From contig NZ_PKLZ01000010.1 in the NCBI RefSeq assembly GCF_002868715.1, forward strand, positions 114,050 to 178,049: a stretch of 64,000 bases of DNA. The letters run 5' to 3'. The notes below the pieces were generated by a model that did not search any database, was not told the origin of the DNA, and saw only the letters and a list, made by a program, of their open reading frames with translations. The DNA is from Kineobactrum sediminis. GTDB lineage: Bacteria; Pseudomonadota; Gammaproteobacteria; Pseudomonadales; Halieaceae. The translations under genes were made by a program, and so were the position numbers. Shown here in pieces: positions 44,683-54,511 of this stretch (its first letter is position 1; each line of letters starts with the position of its first letter).

Positions 44683-46116
44683 ATGTCACTCTACCCGCGC
44701 CTGCTTCAGGCTATCACCATAACCCTGGCACTGGCAGCGTTGTCCGGTTGCGCCACTAACCCTGCTACCGGCGGGGCCAGTGTAGTAGTGATGAGCCAGG
44801 GAAAGGAGGCCCGGATTGGCGATGAAATGCACCGCAAAATCCTCGATGATGAAGCCATCTATGACGATGCGGAACTACAGGCGTACGTAACCAGGATCGG
44901 CCAGCGCCTGGCTGCCCAGGCCGATCGCCCCGATATCAATTTCACCTTTACCGTTATCGACAGCCCCGATATCAATGCCTTTGCCACCCCCGGTGGCTAC
45001 GTCTATGTCAATCGAGGTTTGATCAGTTATCTCGACAGCGAGGCTGAACTGGCCGGCGTACTCGCCCACGAAATTGCCCACATCACCGCTCGCCATGCCG
45101 CCCGCCAGCGCGCCGGCAGCATTACCAATCAAGTGCTTGCCGTCACCGCGGGAGTACTGACCGGTAGCCGGCAAATAATGGACTCCGCCACCATGTACGG
45201 CACCGAACTGGTACGAGGCTATGGTCGCGAACACGAGCTGGAGGCCGACGGCCTGGGAGCAAGATACATGCACCTGAGCGGTTACGAGCCCGATGCCCTG
45301 CTCGAGGTTATCGGCGTACTGAAAGACCAGGAACAGTTCCAGCGAGTCAGGGCCAAAACCGCCGGTAAACCCGCGGGCACCTACCATGGCCTGTACGCAA
45401 CCCACCCGCGCAACGACCAGCGCCTGCAGACCGTCATCCGCGCCGCCAACGCACTGGAATCCAATAGTATTCCGGAGAACCCCGAACAGCCCGGTGAATT
45501 CATGCGCCACACCGATGGCCTGGTGTGGGGGGCAGCCAGCAAGCGCGAAGATGACCGCTACTATCACACCAAACTCGGCTTCACCTTCGCCCACCCGCCG
45601 GGCTGGCAGGTGGCCAGCGGCAGCTCCGCCATCGTTGCCAAAGCCCCCAACGGCAGCGCCAGCCTCACTCTCACCCTGCAACGCCTGGACCCGGCGCAAA
45701 CCCCACAACAAATACTGGAGACCACCGCAGTGGGCGAGCTTGATAACCGCATAACGCTGGAACAGGCAGGACTGGAAGGCTACAGCGCCATCGCCCGCAA
45801 CGCCACCAGCGCCCGCCGACTGGCCGTGATCAACCACAACTGGCAATACCGCTTCGAAGGCGCCGCCGCCGACTTTGCGACCGCTGACCAGGACCTCCTC
45901 GCCATCATCGAGAGCTTCCGCCCCCTGCATCCCCGGGAGCGCCAGCAGGGCACCCAACGCTATCTGCGCTACATCCAGGTACCCCGCGGCGCCACCATGG
46001 CCAGCCTCGCCGCCAGCATCCAGATTCCCGAAGCCGAGGCCCAGTTACGCCTCCTCAACGGCCTCTACCCCCGCGGCGAACCCCGCACCGGCGACTGGCT
46101 CAAAATCATCCAGTAG
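44683..46116 (+). CDS. M48-family zinc metalloprotease lipoprotein
   Basis: 477 residues from ATG 44683 (AGGAGG five bases upstream; a GTG two codons earlier is not needed). Lipobox LSGC23. The catalytic HEIAH is at 129-133, with the third zinc ligand in the ELEADGLGARYM segment. The C-terminal third (YIQVPRGATMASLAASIQIP, ending LKIIQ) is the LysM-like tail seen in long periplasmic M48 proteases. BepA/YcaL-type enzymes of this class degrade misassembled outer-membrane proteins. It is the last gene of the operon, but could be a separately acquired neighbour. Confidence 0.9.
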   Translation: MSLYPRLLQAITITLALAALSGCATNPATGGASVVVMSQGKEARIGDEMHRKILDDEAIYDDAELQAYVTRIGQRLAAQADRPDINFTFTVIDSPDINAFATPGGYVYVNRGLISYLDSEAELAGVLAHEIAHITARHAARQRAGSITNQVLAVTAGVLTGSRQIMDSATMYGTELVRGYGREHELEADGLGARYMHLSGYEPDALLEVIGVLKDQEQFQRVRAKTAGKPAGTYHGLYATHPRNDQRLQTVIRAANALESNSIPENPEQPGEFMRHTDGLVWGAASKREDDRYYHTKLGFTFAHPPGWQVASGSSAIVAKAPNGSASLTLTLQRLDPAQTPQQILETTAVGELDNRITLEQAGLEGYSAIARNATSARRLAVINHNWQYRFEGAAADFATADQDLLAIIESFRPLHPRERQQGTQRYLRYIQVPRGATMASLAASIQIPEAEAQLRLLNGLYPRGEPRTGDWLKIIQ

Positions 46117-46144
46117 ACCCCAAGAATTACGCTCAAAAACAGAA

Positions 46145-46264
46145 GCACTAGCTCCGCCCCTGGACCCTCTTCCCGGACCGTGGAGCGCATGGATGCGCGA
46201 TACGAGCCTACATGGACGTATTCACGGCGTGTCCGGGAAGAGGGTCCAGGGGCGGAGCTGGTGC
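46145..46264. repeat. Long palindromic element between convergent genes
   Basis: Arms 46150-46177 and 46232-46259 are perfectly complementary over 28 bases, and extend outward by a G-T mismatch and four more pairs (46145-46148 with 46261-46264). The 54-base interior contains a second hairpin, GCGCAT-GG-ATGCGC (46185-46198), and CCGTG/CACGG pairing (46178-46182, 46223-46227). It fills the gap between the metalloprotease and the hydrolase, both of which end towards it. The interior resembles, from memory, a repetitive palindromic element common in gammaproteobacterial intergenic regions. It may act as a bidirectional terminator. Confidence 0.85.
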
Positions 46265-46299
46265 CCGCACCATGGCGCGCCTGCATGGATATCACGCCC

Positions 46300-46950
46300 T
46301 CAGCCGTATCGGGCATCCGCCACAAACGGATTCGTCCGCCGCTCCTGGCCAAACGTCGACGTAGGCCCATGACCGGGGATAAACGTAATATCATCGCCCA
46401 ACGGAAACAGCTTGTTACGAATACTCGCCAGCAACTGATCGTGATTGCCGCGCGGGAAATCAGTACGCCCAATCGAGCCCTGAAAGAGCACATCTCCCAC
46501 CCACGCGACCTTCTGTTCGCGGTGAACAAACACCACATGCCCAGGGGTATGCCCCGGGCAATGCAACACCTCAAGCGTCTGCTCACCCACAGAGACCGTC
46601 TCGCCATCCTCCAGCCAGCGGTCGGGCACAAATGCATCCGCATGAGGAAAACCAGCCATCTGGCACCATTCCGGTAATTTGGCGATCCAGAAATCGTCCT
46701 CCCGTTCAGGGCCCTCGATTTTCACACCCAGGCGCTGACGCAGGACATCCGCTGCCGCGCAATGATCCATATGGCCGTGGGTCAGCAGGATTTTCTCAAT
46801 CCGAACATCCATTTCCCTGGCGGCCTCGAGGATTCGTTCAACATCACCGCCGGGGTCCACCACCGCACCCATGCCGGTGGCAAGGCACTTCAGGATTGAA
46901 CAGTTTTGCTGGTAGGCCGTTACCGGCACAATAGAGACTTGTATCGACAT
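46300..46950 (-). CDS. Metallo-beta-lactamase fold hydrolase (YcbL/glyoxalase II-like)
   Basis: 216 residues from ATG 46950 (AGGA seven bases upstream). Zinc-binding THGHMDH (57-63), then GHTPGH, WVGDVLFQGSIGRTDFPRGN and IPGHGPTSTFGQER, the full set of second-shell motifs of YcbL-type and glyoxalase-II-like hydrolases. Cytosolic. The likely substrate is a thioester such as S-lactoylglutathione, not provable here. Converges on the metalloprotease gene. Confidence 0.9.
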   Translation of the reverse strand: MSIQVSIVPVTAYQQNCSILKCLATGMGAVVDPGGDVERILEAAREMDVRIEKILLTHGHMDHCAAADVLRQRLGVKIEGPEREDDFWIAKLPEWCQMAGFPHADAFVPDRWLEDGETVSVGEQTLEVLHCPGHTPGHVVFVHREQKVAWVGDVLFQGSIGRTDFPRGNHDQLLASIRNKLFPLGDDITFIPGHGPTSTFGQERRTNPFVADARYG

Positions 46951-46964
46951 AGAATAATCCTGGC

Positions 46965-48245
46965 TCAAGCCGCATCCAGGTCGGCTTTCGGGTTCAGGTA
47001 CACCTGCTTATCAAGCTGGTTTTCGCTGTTGGCAACAATAACGGCAACGGTCGCATCGCCAGTGACATTGACCATGGTGCGCACCATATCGAGTAAACGG
47101 TCAACACCGATGATCAGGGCTATCCCCTCTACCGGCAACCCGGCCTGCTCCAGCACCAGGGCCAGGGTCACCAGCCCCACACCCGGCACCGCTGCGGTAC
47201 CGATGGATGCCAGGGTGGCTGTGAGAATCACCGTCGCATAGGCTACCAGGCTCAGTTCAACGCCGTATACCTGGGCGATGAATACCGTCGCCACACCCTG
47301 CATGATAGCAGTGCCATCCATATTGATGGTGGAACCCAGGGGAACAGTGAAACCGGCCACCGAATTGTGAACCCCGAGACGACGCTCAACCGTGCGCAGT
47401 GTGACAGGGAGGGTCGCGCCCGAAGACGCCGTACTGAAGGCAAAGGCCCATACGGGGCGCATTTTCTCAAGCATGATCCGCGGCGACAAGCCGGCCAGGC
47501 TTTTGAGCAGCGCGCTATAGACGAACAAAGCGTGGAAAATCAACACGCCGAGCACCGTCAGGAAGTAAGCCGCCAGATCCATGATGGCGCCGATACCCAT
47601 CTCCGCAAAGAGCTTGGCCAGCAAGGCGAACACCCCGTAGGGTGCCAGCTCCATCAGAATGGCCACCATTTTCATGATTACCGCTTCCGTATCACGGAAG
47701 AAACCCGCCACCCGCTGCCCCGGTTCACCGGCATGGGAAATCGCGTAACCAAACAGGAGCGCAAAAACGATAATCTGCAGCATATTGCCGTCAGCCATTG
47801 CTTTCACTGGATTGGAGGGAAAAATATTGACCAGTACATCCGTCAGCGGAGGAGCCGCTGCCACCTCGAAGTTAGCCTCTCCGGCCAGCTCCACATTGGC
47901 ACCAGGGCTGACGACCACCGCCACCAGCAGAGCCACTGTTATCGCAATCGCAGTCGTCGCCAGGTAAAACCCGATGGTCTTGATCGCGATAGGCCCCATC
48001 CTGGCGCTATCGCCCAGGGAACTGGATCCGCAAATCAGCGACACCAGTACCAGGGGTACCACCAGCAACTTGAGTGTGGCGATGAAAATCCGCCCCATCA
48101 CATCAAACAGCCCATATACCAGATAGGTATCAATAAACTGTCGCAAGCTTTCGGCCAGGCCACTGGCGTTCAGCAGCACGTTCAGTAATGACCCCATGAG
48201 AATGCCAGTGACCATGGCAATCAGGATCCGGTTTGTCAGACTCAT
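46965..48245 (-). CDS. Dicarboxylate/amino acid:cation symporter (DAACS family)
   Basis: 426-residue polytopic membrane transporter of the glutamate/aspartate/C4-dicarboxylate:H+ or Na+ symporter family. Re-entrant loop FSTASSGATLPVTLRTVE, and GSTINMDGTAIMQGVATVFI with the NMDGT substrate/cation motif, then IGTAAVPGVGLVTLALVLEQ, are all in place. Substrate (glutamate, aspartate, succinate or fumarate) cannot be fixed by eye. It lies just upstream of the hydrolase gene with a 14-bp gap. Confidence 0.92.
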   Translation of the reverse strand: MSLTNRILIAMVTGILMGSLLNVLLNASGLAESLRQFIDTYLVYGLFDVMGRIFIATLKLLVVPLVLVSLICGSSSLGDSARMGPIAIKTIGFYLATTAIAITVALLVAVVVSPGANVELAGEANFEVAAAPPLTDVLVNIFPSNPVKAMADGNMLQIIVFALLFGYAISHAGEPGQRVAGFFRDTEAVIMKMVAILMELAPYGVFALLAKLFAEMGIGAIMDLAAYFLTVLGVLIFHALFVYSALLKSLAGLSPRIMLEKMRPVWAFAFSTASSGATLPVTLRTVERRLGVHNSVAGFTVPLGSTINMDGTAIMQGVATVFIAQVYGVELSLVAYATVILTATLASIGTAAVPGVGLVTLALVLEQAGLPVEGIALIIGVDRLLDMVRTMVNVTGDATVAVIVANSENQLDKQVYLNPKADLDAA

Positions 48246-48290
48246 TTATTCACTCTTTTTACTGGTCAAAAAACTTCGGGACCCGCTGCG

Positions 48291-48560
48291 CTACTGGTCA
48301 GGACATGGCTCCGGCCGCCAGGCGGTAACGGCATCATCTGCACATGCGTTGCAGGGGGACGAGTAAGTCATTAAGCGGCCACTCTCAAGCCGGGCACATA
48401 CCGGCCTGTATTCCATGGTACACACCTGGGGCCGGGGCTGGGTGCACTCAACCCACGCATTATCTACCGGAACCTCTACTGGAACGGGTGCAGGGACCTG
48501 ATTTGCACCACAGCTCGCGACCAGGGTTAACAGTCCGATAACAGCAAGCAGTCGCCACAT
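48291..48560 (-). CDS. Small lipoprotein with Kazal-like Cys pattern
   Basis: 89 residues; hydrophobic start with lipobox VASC17, a Pro/Val-rich spacer, then a Cys-rich domain with CTMEYRPVCA, YSSPCNACADD and a final PEPC. This C-x-x-x-Y-x-PVC...Y-x-(S/N)-x-C-x-AC pattern matches Kazal-type protease inhibitor domains. Probably an outer-membrane anchored protease inhibitor or a related disulfide-rich module; unproven. Confidence 0.68.
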   Translation of the reverse strand: MWRLLAVIGLLTLVASCGANQVPAPVPVEVPVDNAWVECTQPRPQVCTMEYRPVCARLESGRLMTYSSPCNACADDAVTAWRPEPCPDQ

Positions 48561-48626
48561 CCGGCCTCTCCCGCAGAATAAAGCGCATAGCCTACCATTG
48601 CGGGCGTTGAAACGCAGCCAGGAGCT

Positions 48627-49466
48627 TCAGCCAAAATCGCCGTTACGGAAATCCTTAATCGCCTGGTCAATCTCGGCACTGGTGTTCATCACAAAGGGGC
48701 CGTACTGGACAACCGGCTCCCGCAGTGGTTCGCCGCGCAGCAGCAGCAGGGAGGCACCTTCACTACCGGCGCGCACAGTCCACTCATCACCCCGGCTGGT
48801 CACCAGCAGATGCCGGGCGGCGAGTTCCCGAACACCATTGACGGTCGTGCCTTCATAGATATAGGCCAGCAGAGACTCACTGGCCGGTAGCACCAGCGTG
48901 ACCTCCCTACCAGGCTCCAGATGCAGGTCGAGCACACCTGCGCGCGGCGCCAGCTCATGTAAGGGTCCGGTCACAGCCGCTCCGGGCAGCTGCCAGTCAC
49001 CAGCGATCGCAGTAGCCTGGAAGCCCTCGCCAGAGAGGGTTACCAGCTCCTCTTTGGGTATGTCACGATAGCGTGGCTCGTGCATTTTTTCAGCGGCGGG
49101 CAGATTGATCCAGAGCTGGAAGCCATGTAGACCCTGTGTGTCCTGGGTGGGCATTTCAGAGTGGATGATGCCACGGCCCGCCGACATCCATTGCACGCCA
49201 CCATCCCGGATTTCGCCCCGGTGACCGCGGTTGTCCTGATGAATGATGCCGCCATGTTTCATATAGGTCAGGGTTTGCATACCCCGGTGGGGATGTGCCG
49301 GAAAGCCGCCCCCAAGATCTTCCCTGCGCGCAGCACGCAGTTCATCCAGCATCAGGATCGGGTCCATGGCGCCGTGCTGCATACCGGCAACACGCTCAAT
49401 CGCAACCCCGTCGCCATCGCGGCTGGCCCGGGCAATGATAACTTCCTGGATAATACGCTTTGACAT
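48627..49466 (-). CDS. Pirin family protein
   Basis: 279-residue bicupin from ATG 49466 (GGGAG seven bases upstream). Metal-binding residues of pirins are present: HPHRG (H58, H60), and H102 and E104 in GIIHSEMP. Bacterial pirins include quercetin 2,3-dioxygenases and redox-related regulators; the actual activity is open. Divergent from a LysR-type regulator 103 bp away, which probably controls it. Confidence 0.88.
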   Translation of the reverse strand: MSKRIIQEVIIARASRDGDGVAIERVAGMQHGAMDPILMLDELRAARREDLGGGFPAHPHRGMQTLTYMKHGGIIHQDNRGHRGEIRDGGVQWMSAGRGIIHSEMPTQDTQGLHGFQLWINLPAAEKMHEPRYRDIPKEELVTLSGEGFQATAIAGDWQLPGAAVTGPLHELAPRAGVLDLHLEPGREVTLVLPASESLLAYIYEGTTVNGVRELAARHLLVTSRGDEWTVRAGSEGASLLLLRGEPLREPVVQYGPFVMNTSAEIDQAIKDFRNGDFG

Positions 49467-49569
49467 GACAAATCTCCCTGAACGTGAGCGCATTCTAACT
49501 ACGCTGCCCAGAATAGAAATGGCATAATTTAGCCACTTTCTTTCGCTTTAATCGACAGGAATTCAGTGT

Positions 49570-50448
49570 ATGAATCGCACAACACTCGAACAATGGCGCA
49601 TGTTGCAGGCGGTTGTTCGCCATGGCGGCTTCGCCCAGGCTGCAGCGGCCATTCACAAGAGCCAGTCCACCATCAACCACGCGGTACACAAACTGCAGAA
49701 CCAATTGGGACTAAAATTACTGGAGGTTATCGGACGCAAGGCACAACTGACGACTGCCGGCGAACTGATGCTGCGTCGCGCCAGCCAGCTGCTCGACCAG
49801 GCCGGCCAGCTGGAAGATATCGCCGAGAGCCTGGCACAGGGTACGGAAGCGCAGATCAATATCGCGGTGGATGAGGTATATCCTTACCGGCAACTTGCAG
49901 AAGCTCTACAGGTCTTCTCGGAGACATACCCGGGGACCCGGATCCAGCTGTTCGAGACCGTATTGTCCGGCGGCAGCGAAATGTTACAGGCAGCGGCAGT
50001 GGATCTCCTGATCGCGGGGGAAATCCCCGGGGGCTTTCTCGGTGAGCCGCTCATGCAGGCGGAGTTTATCGCGGTAGCACACAGAGACCACCCCCTGCAC
50101 CAAAGACGTGGCCGCCTCAACCTGCAGGACTTGCAACAACACCGCCAGGTGGTAGTCCGCGATTCAGCCCGAGGGCCGCGCACGGATGCCGGCTGGCTGG
50201 GGGCGGAACAACGCTGGACGGTCAGTCATGTGGCAACATCGGTGGATATGGTGCGTCGGGGCATGGGGTTTGCCTGGCTACCACACAATCGGGTGGCTCA
50301 CTACCTGAAGCGGGGTGATCTTCGTGAACTGCCGCTGGAACAGGGATCCAGGCGCTATACGACACTGTACCTGACTTATGCGGACCAGGATCGTGCGGGA
50401 CCCGCCACCATTTACCTCGGTTCACTATTGGCGGCAACGGACCAATAG
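49570..50448 (+). CDS. LysR-family transcriptional regulator
   Basis: 292 residues. The N-terminal winged helix-turn-helix is typical (LEQWRMLQAVVRHGGFAQAA, KSQSTINHAVHKLQNQLG), followed by a periplasmic-binding-like effector domain (about 90-290) with INIAVDEVYPYRQLAEAL and DLLIAGEIPGG. AGGA lies nine bases upstream of the ATG. Divergent from the pirin gene; an AT-rich stretch between them is a likely operator. Confidence 0.88.
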   Translation: MNRTTLEQWRMLQAVVRHGGFAQAAAAIHKSQSTINHAVHKLQNQLGLKLLEVIGRKAQLTTAGELMLRRASQLLDQAGQLEDIAESLAQGTEAQINIAVDEVYPYRQLAEALQVFSETYPGTRIQLFETVLSGGSEMLQAAAVDLLIAGEIPGGFLGEPLMQAEFIAVAHRDHPLHQRRGRLNLQDLQQHRQVVVRDSARGPRTDAGWLGAEQRWTVSHVATSVDMVRRGMGFAWLPHNRVAHYLKRGDLRELPLEQGSRRYTTLYLTYADQDRAGPATIYLGSLLAATDQ

Positions 50449-50570
50449 GTTCGCTTTTATAGAATGTTTATTGCGATTTTTTGTCATTTTCATTCATATA
50501 AATCGAACTTATCCTTCTTCCGTCAACGCAGCAACGCGCTGCGCCACAAACCAGAAGAGGAGAACAGGCA

Positions 50571-51542
50571 ATGGGCATGCTGGTAGACGGTAAATGGCAG
50601 GATGTATGGTATGACACGGATAGCAGCGGGGGACGCTTCGTACGCGGAGATACGCGCTTTCGCAACTGGATAACACCGGATGGCGCAGCAGGGCCCACCG
50701 GTGACGAAGGCTTTGCCGCCGAGAATGATCGCTATCACCTTTACGTATCCCTGGCCTGCCCGTGGGCTCACCGCACATTGATCGTGCGCCGGCTGAAGGG
50801 CCTGGAGGGGCTGATCGGGGTCTCTGTCGTCAGTCCATTAATGCTGGAACACGGCTGGACCTTCGACAGGCAGGCGGGCAGTACCGGTGACCGGGTTGCA
50901 GGCCGTCGCTTTCATCACCAGGTATACACCGATGCCGACCCCGGTTATACCGGCCGCGTTACGGTACCCGTGTTGTGGGATACGCGGCGCCAGACCATTG
51001 TCAGCAATGAGTCTGCCGATATCATCCGCATGCTTGGTACCGCTTTCGACGGCCTGACCGGCAACAGCCTGGACCTGTATCCACCGGCACTGCGCGACAA
51101 AATCGACGCGTGGAACGACCGCATCTACCCGGCGGTCAATAACGGCGTCTACCGGGCCGGCTTTGCCACTACCCAAAGCGCTTACGAAGAAGCTTACCGC
51201 GATGTATTTACAGAGCTGGACACTCTCGAGGATCACCTGGCGGGCCAGCGCTATCTGGCAGGCAGCAGCCTGACCGAGGCCGATATACGCCTGTTCACGA
51301 CCCTGATTCGTTTTGATGCCGTGTACCATGGGCACTTTAAATGCAATCGGCAACGGCTTGAGGATTACACTCATCTGTCGGGCTATACCCGGGATCTCTA
51401 TCAGCTACCCGGAGTGGCAGAGACCGTGGACTTCCATCACATCAAGACCCACTATTACGCGTCTCATCACACCATCAACCCCACCGGCATTGTGCCCCTG
51501 GGGCCCGACATTGATTATGCGCGACCCCATCGGCGTGGCTAG
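50571..51542 (+). CDS. Glutathionyl-hydroquinone reductase (Xi-class GST)
   Basis: 323 residues. The catalytic Cys63 lies in ACPWAHRT, the signature of the Xi class, which reduces glutathionyl-hydroquinones. C-terminal helical GST domain with AGSSLTEADIRLFTTLIRFD and the YxxGHFKCN-type segment VYHGHFKCNRQRLEDY are present; the length matches YqjG/PcpF-type enzymes. AGGAG eight bases before the ATG. A 122-bp AT-rich region precedes it. Overlaps the convergent phosphatase gene by 4 bp. Confidence 0.93.
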   Translation: MGMLVDGKWQDVWYDTDSSGGRFVRGDTRFRNWITPDGAAGPTGDEGFAAENDRYHLYVSLACPWAHRTLIVRRLKGLEGLIGVSVVSPLMLEHGWTFDRQAGSTGDRVAGRRFHHQVYTDADPGYTGRVTVPVLWDTRRQTIVSNESADIIRMLGTAFDGLTGNSLDLYPPALRDKIDAWNDRIYPAVNNGVYRAGFATTQSAYEEAYRDVFTELDTLEDHLAGQRYLAGSSLTEADIRLFTTLIRFDAVYHGHFKCNRQRLEDYTHLSGYTRDLYQLPGVAETVDFHHIKTHYYASHHTINPTGIVPLGPDIDYARPHRRG

Positions 51543-52033
51543 ACAGTCGCCGGACCCAGCTGCAATACCCGTTCGCCACAACCGCGATCAAGCTCCTGCC
51601 AATGCTCTATGGGCAGCTGCAGCTGGACATAACCAGTGGTCGGCAACGTAACCGCTACGGCATCGGAGGCAAGGTGGTTGACGAGTTCGCTCAGGGTAGG
51701 ATTGTGGCCCAGCAGAAACAGGGAGGTTTCGCTATCTGGCTGTTGCTGCAACCAGGCGACGAGCTCCCCCGTGGTCAGGCTGTATAGCTTGTCTTCCGTG
51801 CGGTGCGGCATAGGCGCCAGCGCGGGCCAGCCCTCGCAAAGGCCCGCCAGGGTTAGCTGGGCACGTCGCGCGGGGCTGACCACCAGCGGTTGCGGCAATA
51901 TTCGCTCCGCAAGGGCGGCGCCCATGCGTCGCGCGTCCTCCTCACCCTGTTCATCAAGCCCCCGCTCCCGATCTGCAACGCCGGGGCCCGCCGGTTCGGA
52001 TCTGGCATGGCGCAGCACATGTAATGTTTTCAT
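51539..52033 (-). CDS. SixA-like phosphohistidine phosphatase
   Basis: 164 residues from ATG 52033 (AGGAGG eight bases upstream). Histidine-phosphatase superfamily: catalytic RHARSEP with H9, SPARRAQLTLAGL, and the second His in FLLGHNPTLSELV. Short SixA branch members dephosphorylate phosphohistidine on HPt/PTS proteins. The frame is open to 52210 without sense. Confidence 0.86.
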   Translation of the reverse strand: MKTLHVLRHARSEPAGPGVADRERGLDEQGEEDARRMGAALAERILPQPLVVSPARRAQLTLAGLCEGWPALAPMPHRTEDKLYSLTTGELVAWLQQQPDSETSLFLLGHNPTLSELVNHLASDAVAVTLPTTGYVQLQLPIEHWQELDRGCGERVLQLGPATV

Positions 52034-52174
52034 GGTGAATTCCTCCTGGTCTGTCTGCAGCAGTATAGGCGACACATGCACAAAACAGTCTGAAAAACCA
52101 GATCGGTTTCCGGCAGCAGCTCGCGCATAATGGCGCCCTCTTGTCATCACCCCGGGAATCAAAGCCACTACGCC

Positions 52175-54511
52175 ATGACAATATCCATAGCCCAACGTAT
52201 TGCCGACCAACTAGCCGTCCCCGAGCGCCAGATCAGCGCCGCCATCACCCTTCTTGACGAAGGCGCCACCGTGCCCTTCATCTCGCGCTACCGCAAAGAA
52301 GTGACCGGGGGCCTGGACGATACCCAGATGCGCTTCCTGGATGAGCGCCTGCGCTATCTCAGGGAGCTGGAAGATCGCCGGGGCGTCATCCTCAAGTCCA
52401 TTGATGAGCAGGGCAAACTGACCCCTACCCTGGAGGCAGCGCTACTGCAGGCGGACACCAAGAACCGCCTGGAAGACCTTTATCTGCCCTACAAGGTAAA
52501 ACGCCGCACCAAGGCCCAGATTGCCAGGGAGGCAGGACTGGAGCCACTGGCAAAGGCGTTACTGGCCAACCCGGGGCTGGACCCGGAAAGCGAGGCCAAC
52601 GCTTACCTCAACGCCGATGCCGGTATTACCGACACCAGGGCTGCCCTCGAGGGGGCCCGCCAGATTCTGATGGAACACTTCGCCGAGGATGCCGACCTGC
52701 TGGCCCGGCTGCGCCAGTTCCTGCAGGATCACGCCCTGCTGGCCGCACGCCTGGTACCCGGCAAGGAAGAGGAAGCCGCCAAGTTCCGGGACTACTTCGA
52801 GCATACCGAAGCCCTGGCGGGAATACCCTCCCACCGCGCACTGGCCATGTACCGGGGGCGCAATGAGGGCTTCCTGCAGCTGAACCTGATCATGAATGCC
52901 GAGGAAAAACCCACCGACACGCACCCCTGCGAAGTGATGATAGCCGATTACTGGGCGATCCGGGATAAGGGGCGACCCGCCGACCGCTGGCTGGCGGAAT
53001 GTGTGCGCTGGACATGGCGGGTGAAACTATTGACCCACCTGCAAACCGACTTGTTCGGCCAGCTACGGGAGCGGGCGGAACAGGAAGCGATACAGGTTTT
53101 CGCCAATAACCTGAAAGATCTGCTGCTGGCGGCCCCGGCCGGTGCCAGGACTACCATCGGCATGGATCCGGGGCTGCGTACCGGGGTCAAACTGGCGGTG
53201 GTGGATGCCAATGGCAAATACCTGGATCACGGCGCCATCTTCCCCCACCAGCCGCAGAACCGCACCAGGGAAGCGAGCGCCGAGCTGCTGCGACTGATAC
53301 AGAAACACGGGGTTGAGCTGATCGCGATTGGTAATGGTACCGCCAGCCGGGAAACGGATCGCTTTGTTGGCGACCTCCTCACCCAACACCCGGAACTTTC
53401 CTGTCGCAAGGTAATGGTGAATGAATCCGGGGCCTCCATTTACTCCGCATCAGAGTTCGCCGCACGCGAGTTTCCGGATCTGGATGTCACCATCCGGGGG
53501 GCGGTATCAATTGCCCGCCGCCTGCAGGACCCTTTGGCGGAGCTGGTCAAAATCGAGCCCAAGTCCATTGGCGTGGGCCAGTACCAGCACGACGTCAGCC
53601 AGGTACAACTCGCACGGCAGCTGGACGCGGTAGTGGAGGATTGTGTGAATGCAGTGGGCGTGGACGTGAATACCGCGTCCGCACCGCTGCTGACCCGGGT
53701 GTCAGGCCTCAACCAGAGCCTCGCAGCCAGTATCGTTGCGCACCGCGACCAGGCCGGTAGCTTTACCGACCGCAAGGGGTTGCTCAAGGTCGCCCGCTTT
53801 GGCGACAAAACCTTCGAACAGGCGGCGGGTTTCCTGCGCATCAGTGGCGGGCAAAATCCCCTGGACGCGTCCTCGGTGCACCCCGAGTCCTACCCCGTGG
53901 TCGCCAGTATCGCTGAACGCCAGCAGCGGGAGATTGCCAGCCTGATCGGCGATTCTGCATTCCTGCGCAGCCTCAGGCCCCAGGATTACACCAGCGGCAC
54001 CGTCGGTTTGCCTACTGTGACGGACATCATCGCCGAGCTGGACAAGCCCGGACGCGACCCGCGCCCCGAATTTCGCATGGCCAGCTATCAAGACGGTGTC
54101 GAGAAAATTTCCGATCTGAAACCCGACATGGTACTTGAGGGTACTGTGACCAACGTGACCAATTTCGGCGCCTTCGTCGATGTCGGCGTTCACCAGGATG
54201 GACTGGTACATATCTCGGCCCTGGCCGAGCGTTTTGTGAAAGACCCCCGGGACGTGGTTAAAGCCGGCGATATCGTCAGAGTGAAAGTGATGGAAGTGGA
54301 TCAGGCTCGTAAACGCATCGCCCTGACCATGCGCCTGAGCGACAAGGCGACGGATCGCGCGGATGATCAGCCGCGCAACCGCATAGCGACCGGAGGCGGC
54401 AAAAAACGAGAGGCGGGCAATAAAGGCCCGGATAAGAATTCAACTGCCAGCACCGCAGCGCCGACAGCACTGGCGGCCGCGTTTGCCAGCGCCGCCCGCA
54501 AAGACCGTTAG
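52175..54511 (+). CDS. tex: Tex family RNA-binding transcription accessory protein
   Basis: 778 residues from ATG 52175. N-terminal helical region starting [40 protein letters not shown], YqgF/RNase H-like fold with [20 protein letters not shown], a helix-hairpin-helix part ([20 protein letters not shown]) and an S1 RNA-binding domain ([20 protein letters not shown], then [11 protein letters not shown]). The tail after about 730 is basic and disordered ([17 protein letters not shown]). Full length for the family. Confidence 0.95.
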   Translation: MTISIAQRIADQLAVPERQISAAITLLDEGATVPFISRYRKEVTGGLDDTQMRFLDERLRYLRELEDRRGVILKSIDEQGKLTPTLEAALLQADTKNRLEDLYLPYKVKRRTKAQIAREAGLEPLAKALLANPGLDPESEANAYLNADAGITDTRAALEGARQILMEHFAEDADLLARLRQFLQDHALLAARLVPGKEEEAAKFRDYFEHTEALAGIPSHRALAMYRGRNEGFLQLNLIMNAEEKPTDTHPCEVMIADYWAIRDKGRPADRWLAECVRWTWRVKLLTHLQTDLFGQLRERAEQEAIQVFANNLKDLLLAAPAGARTTIGMDPGLRTGVKLAVVDANGKYLDHGAIFPHQPQNRTREASAELLRLIQKHGVELIAIGNGTASRETDRFVGDLLTQHPELSCRKVMVNESGASIYSASEFAAREFPDLDVTIRGAVSIARRLQDPLAELVKIEPKSIGVGQYQHDVSQVQLARQLDAVVEDCVNAVGVDVNTASAPLLTRVSGLNQSLAASIVAHRDQAGSFTDRKGLLKVARFGDKTFEQAAGFLRISGGQNPLDASSVHPESYPVVASIAERQQREIASLIGDSAFLRSLRPQDYTSGTVGLPTVTDIIAELDKPGRDPRPEFRMASYQDGVEKISDLKPDMVLEGTVTNVTNFGAFVDVGVHQDGLVHISALAERFVKDPRDVVKAGDIVRVKVMEVDQARKRIALTMRLSDKATDRADDQPRNRIATGGGKKREAGNKGPDKNSTASTAAPTALAAAFASAARKDR

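Noticed and set aside
44875..45957. 360-residue minus-strand open frame opposite the M48 protease.
   Set aside because: Glycine/valine-rich shadow of the protease reading frame, which has the HEIAH motif, lipobox and ribosome binding site.
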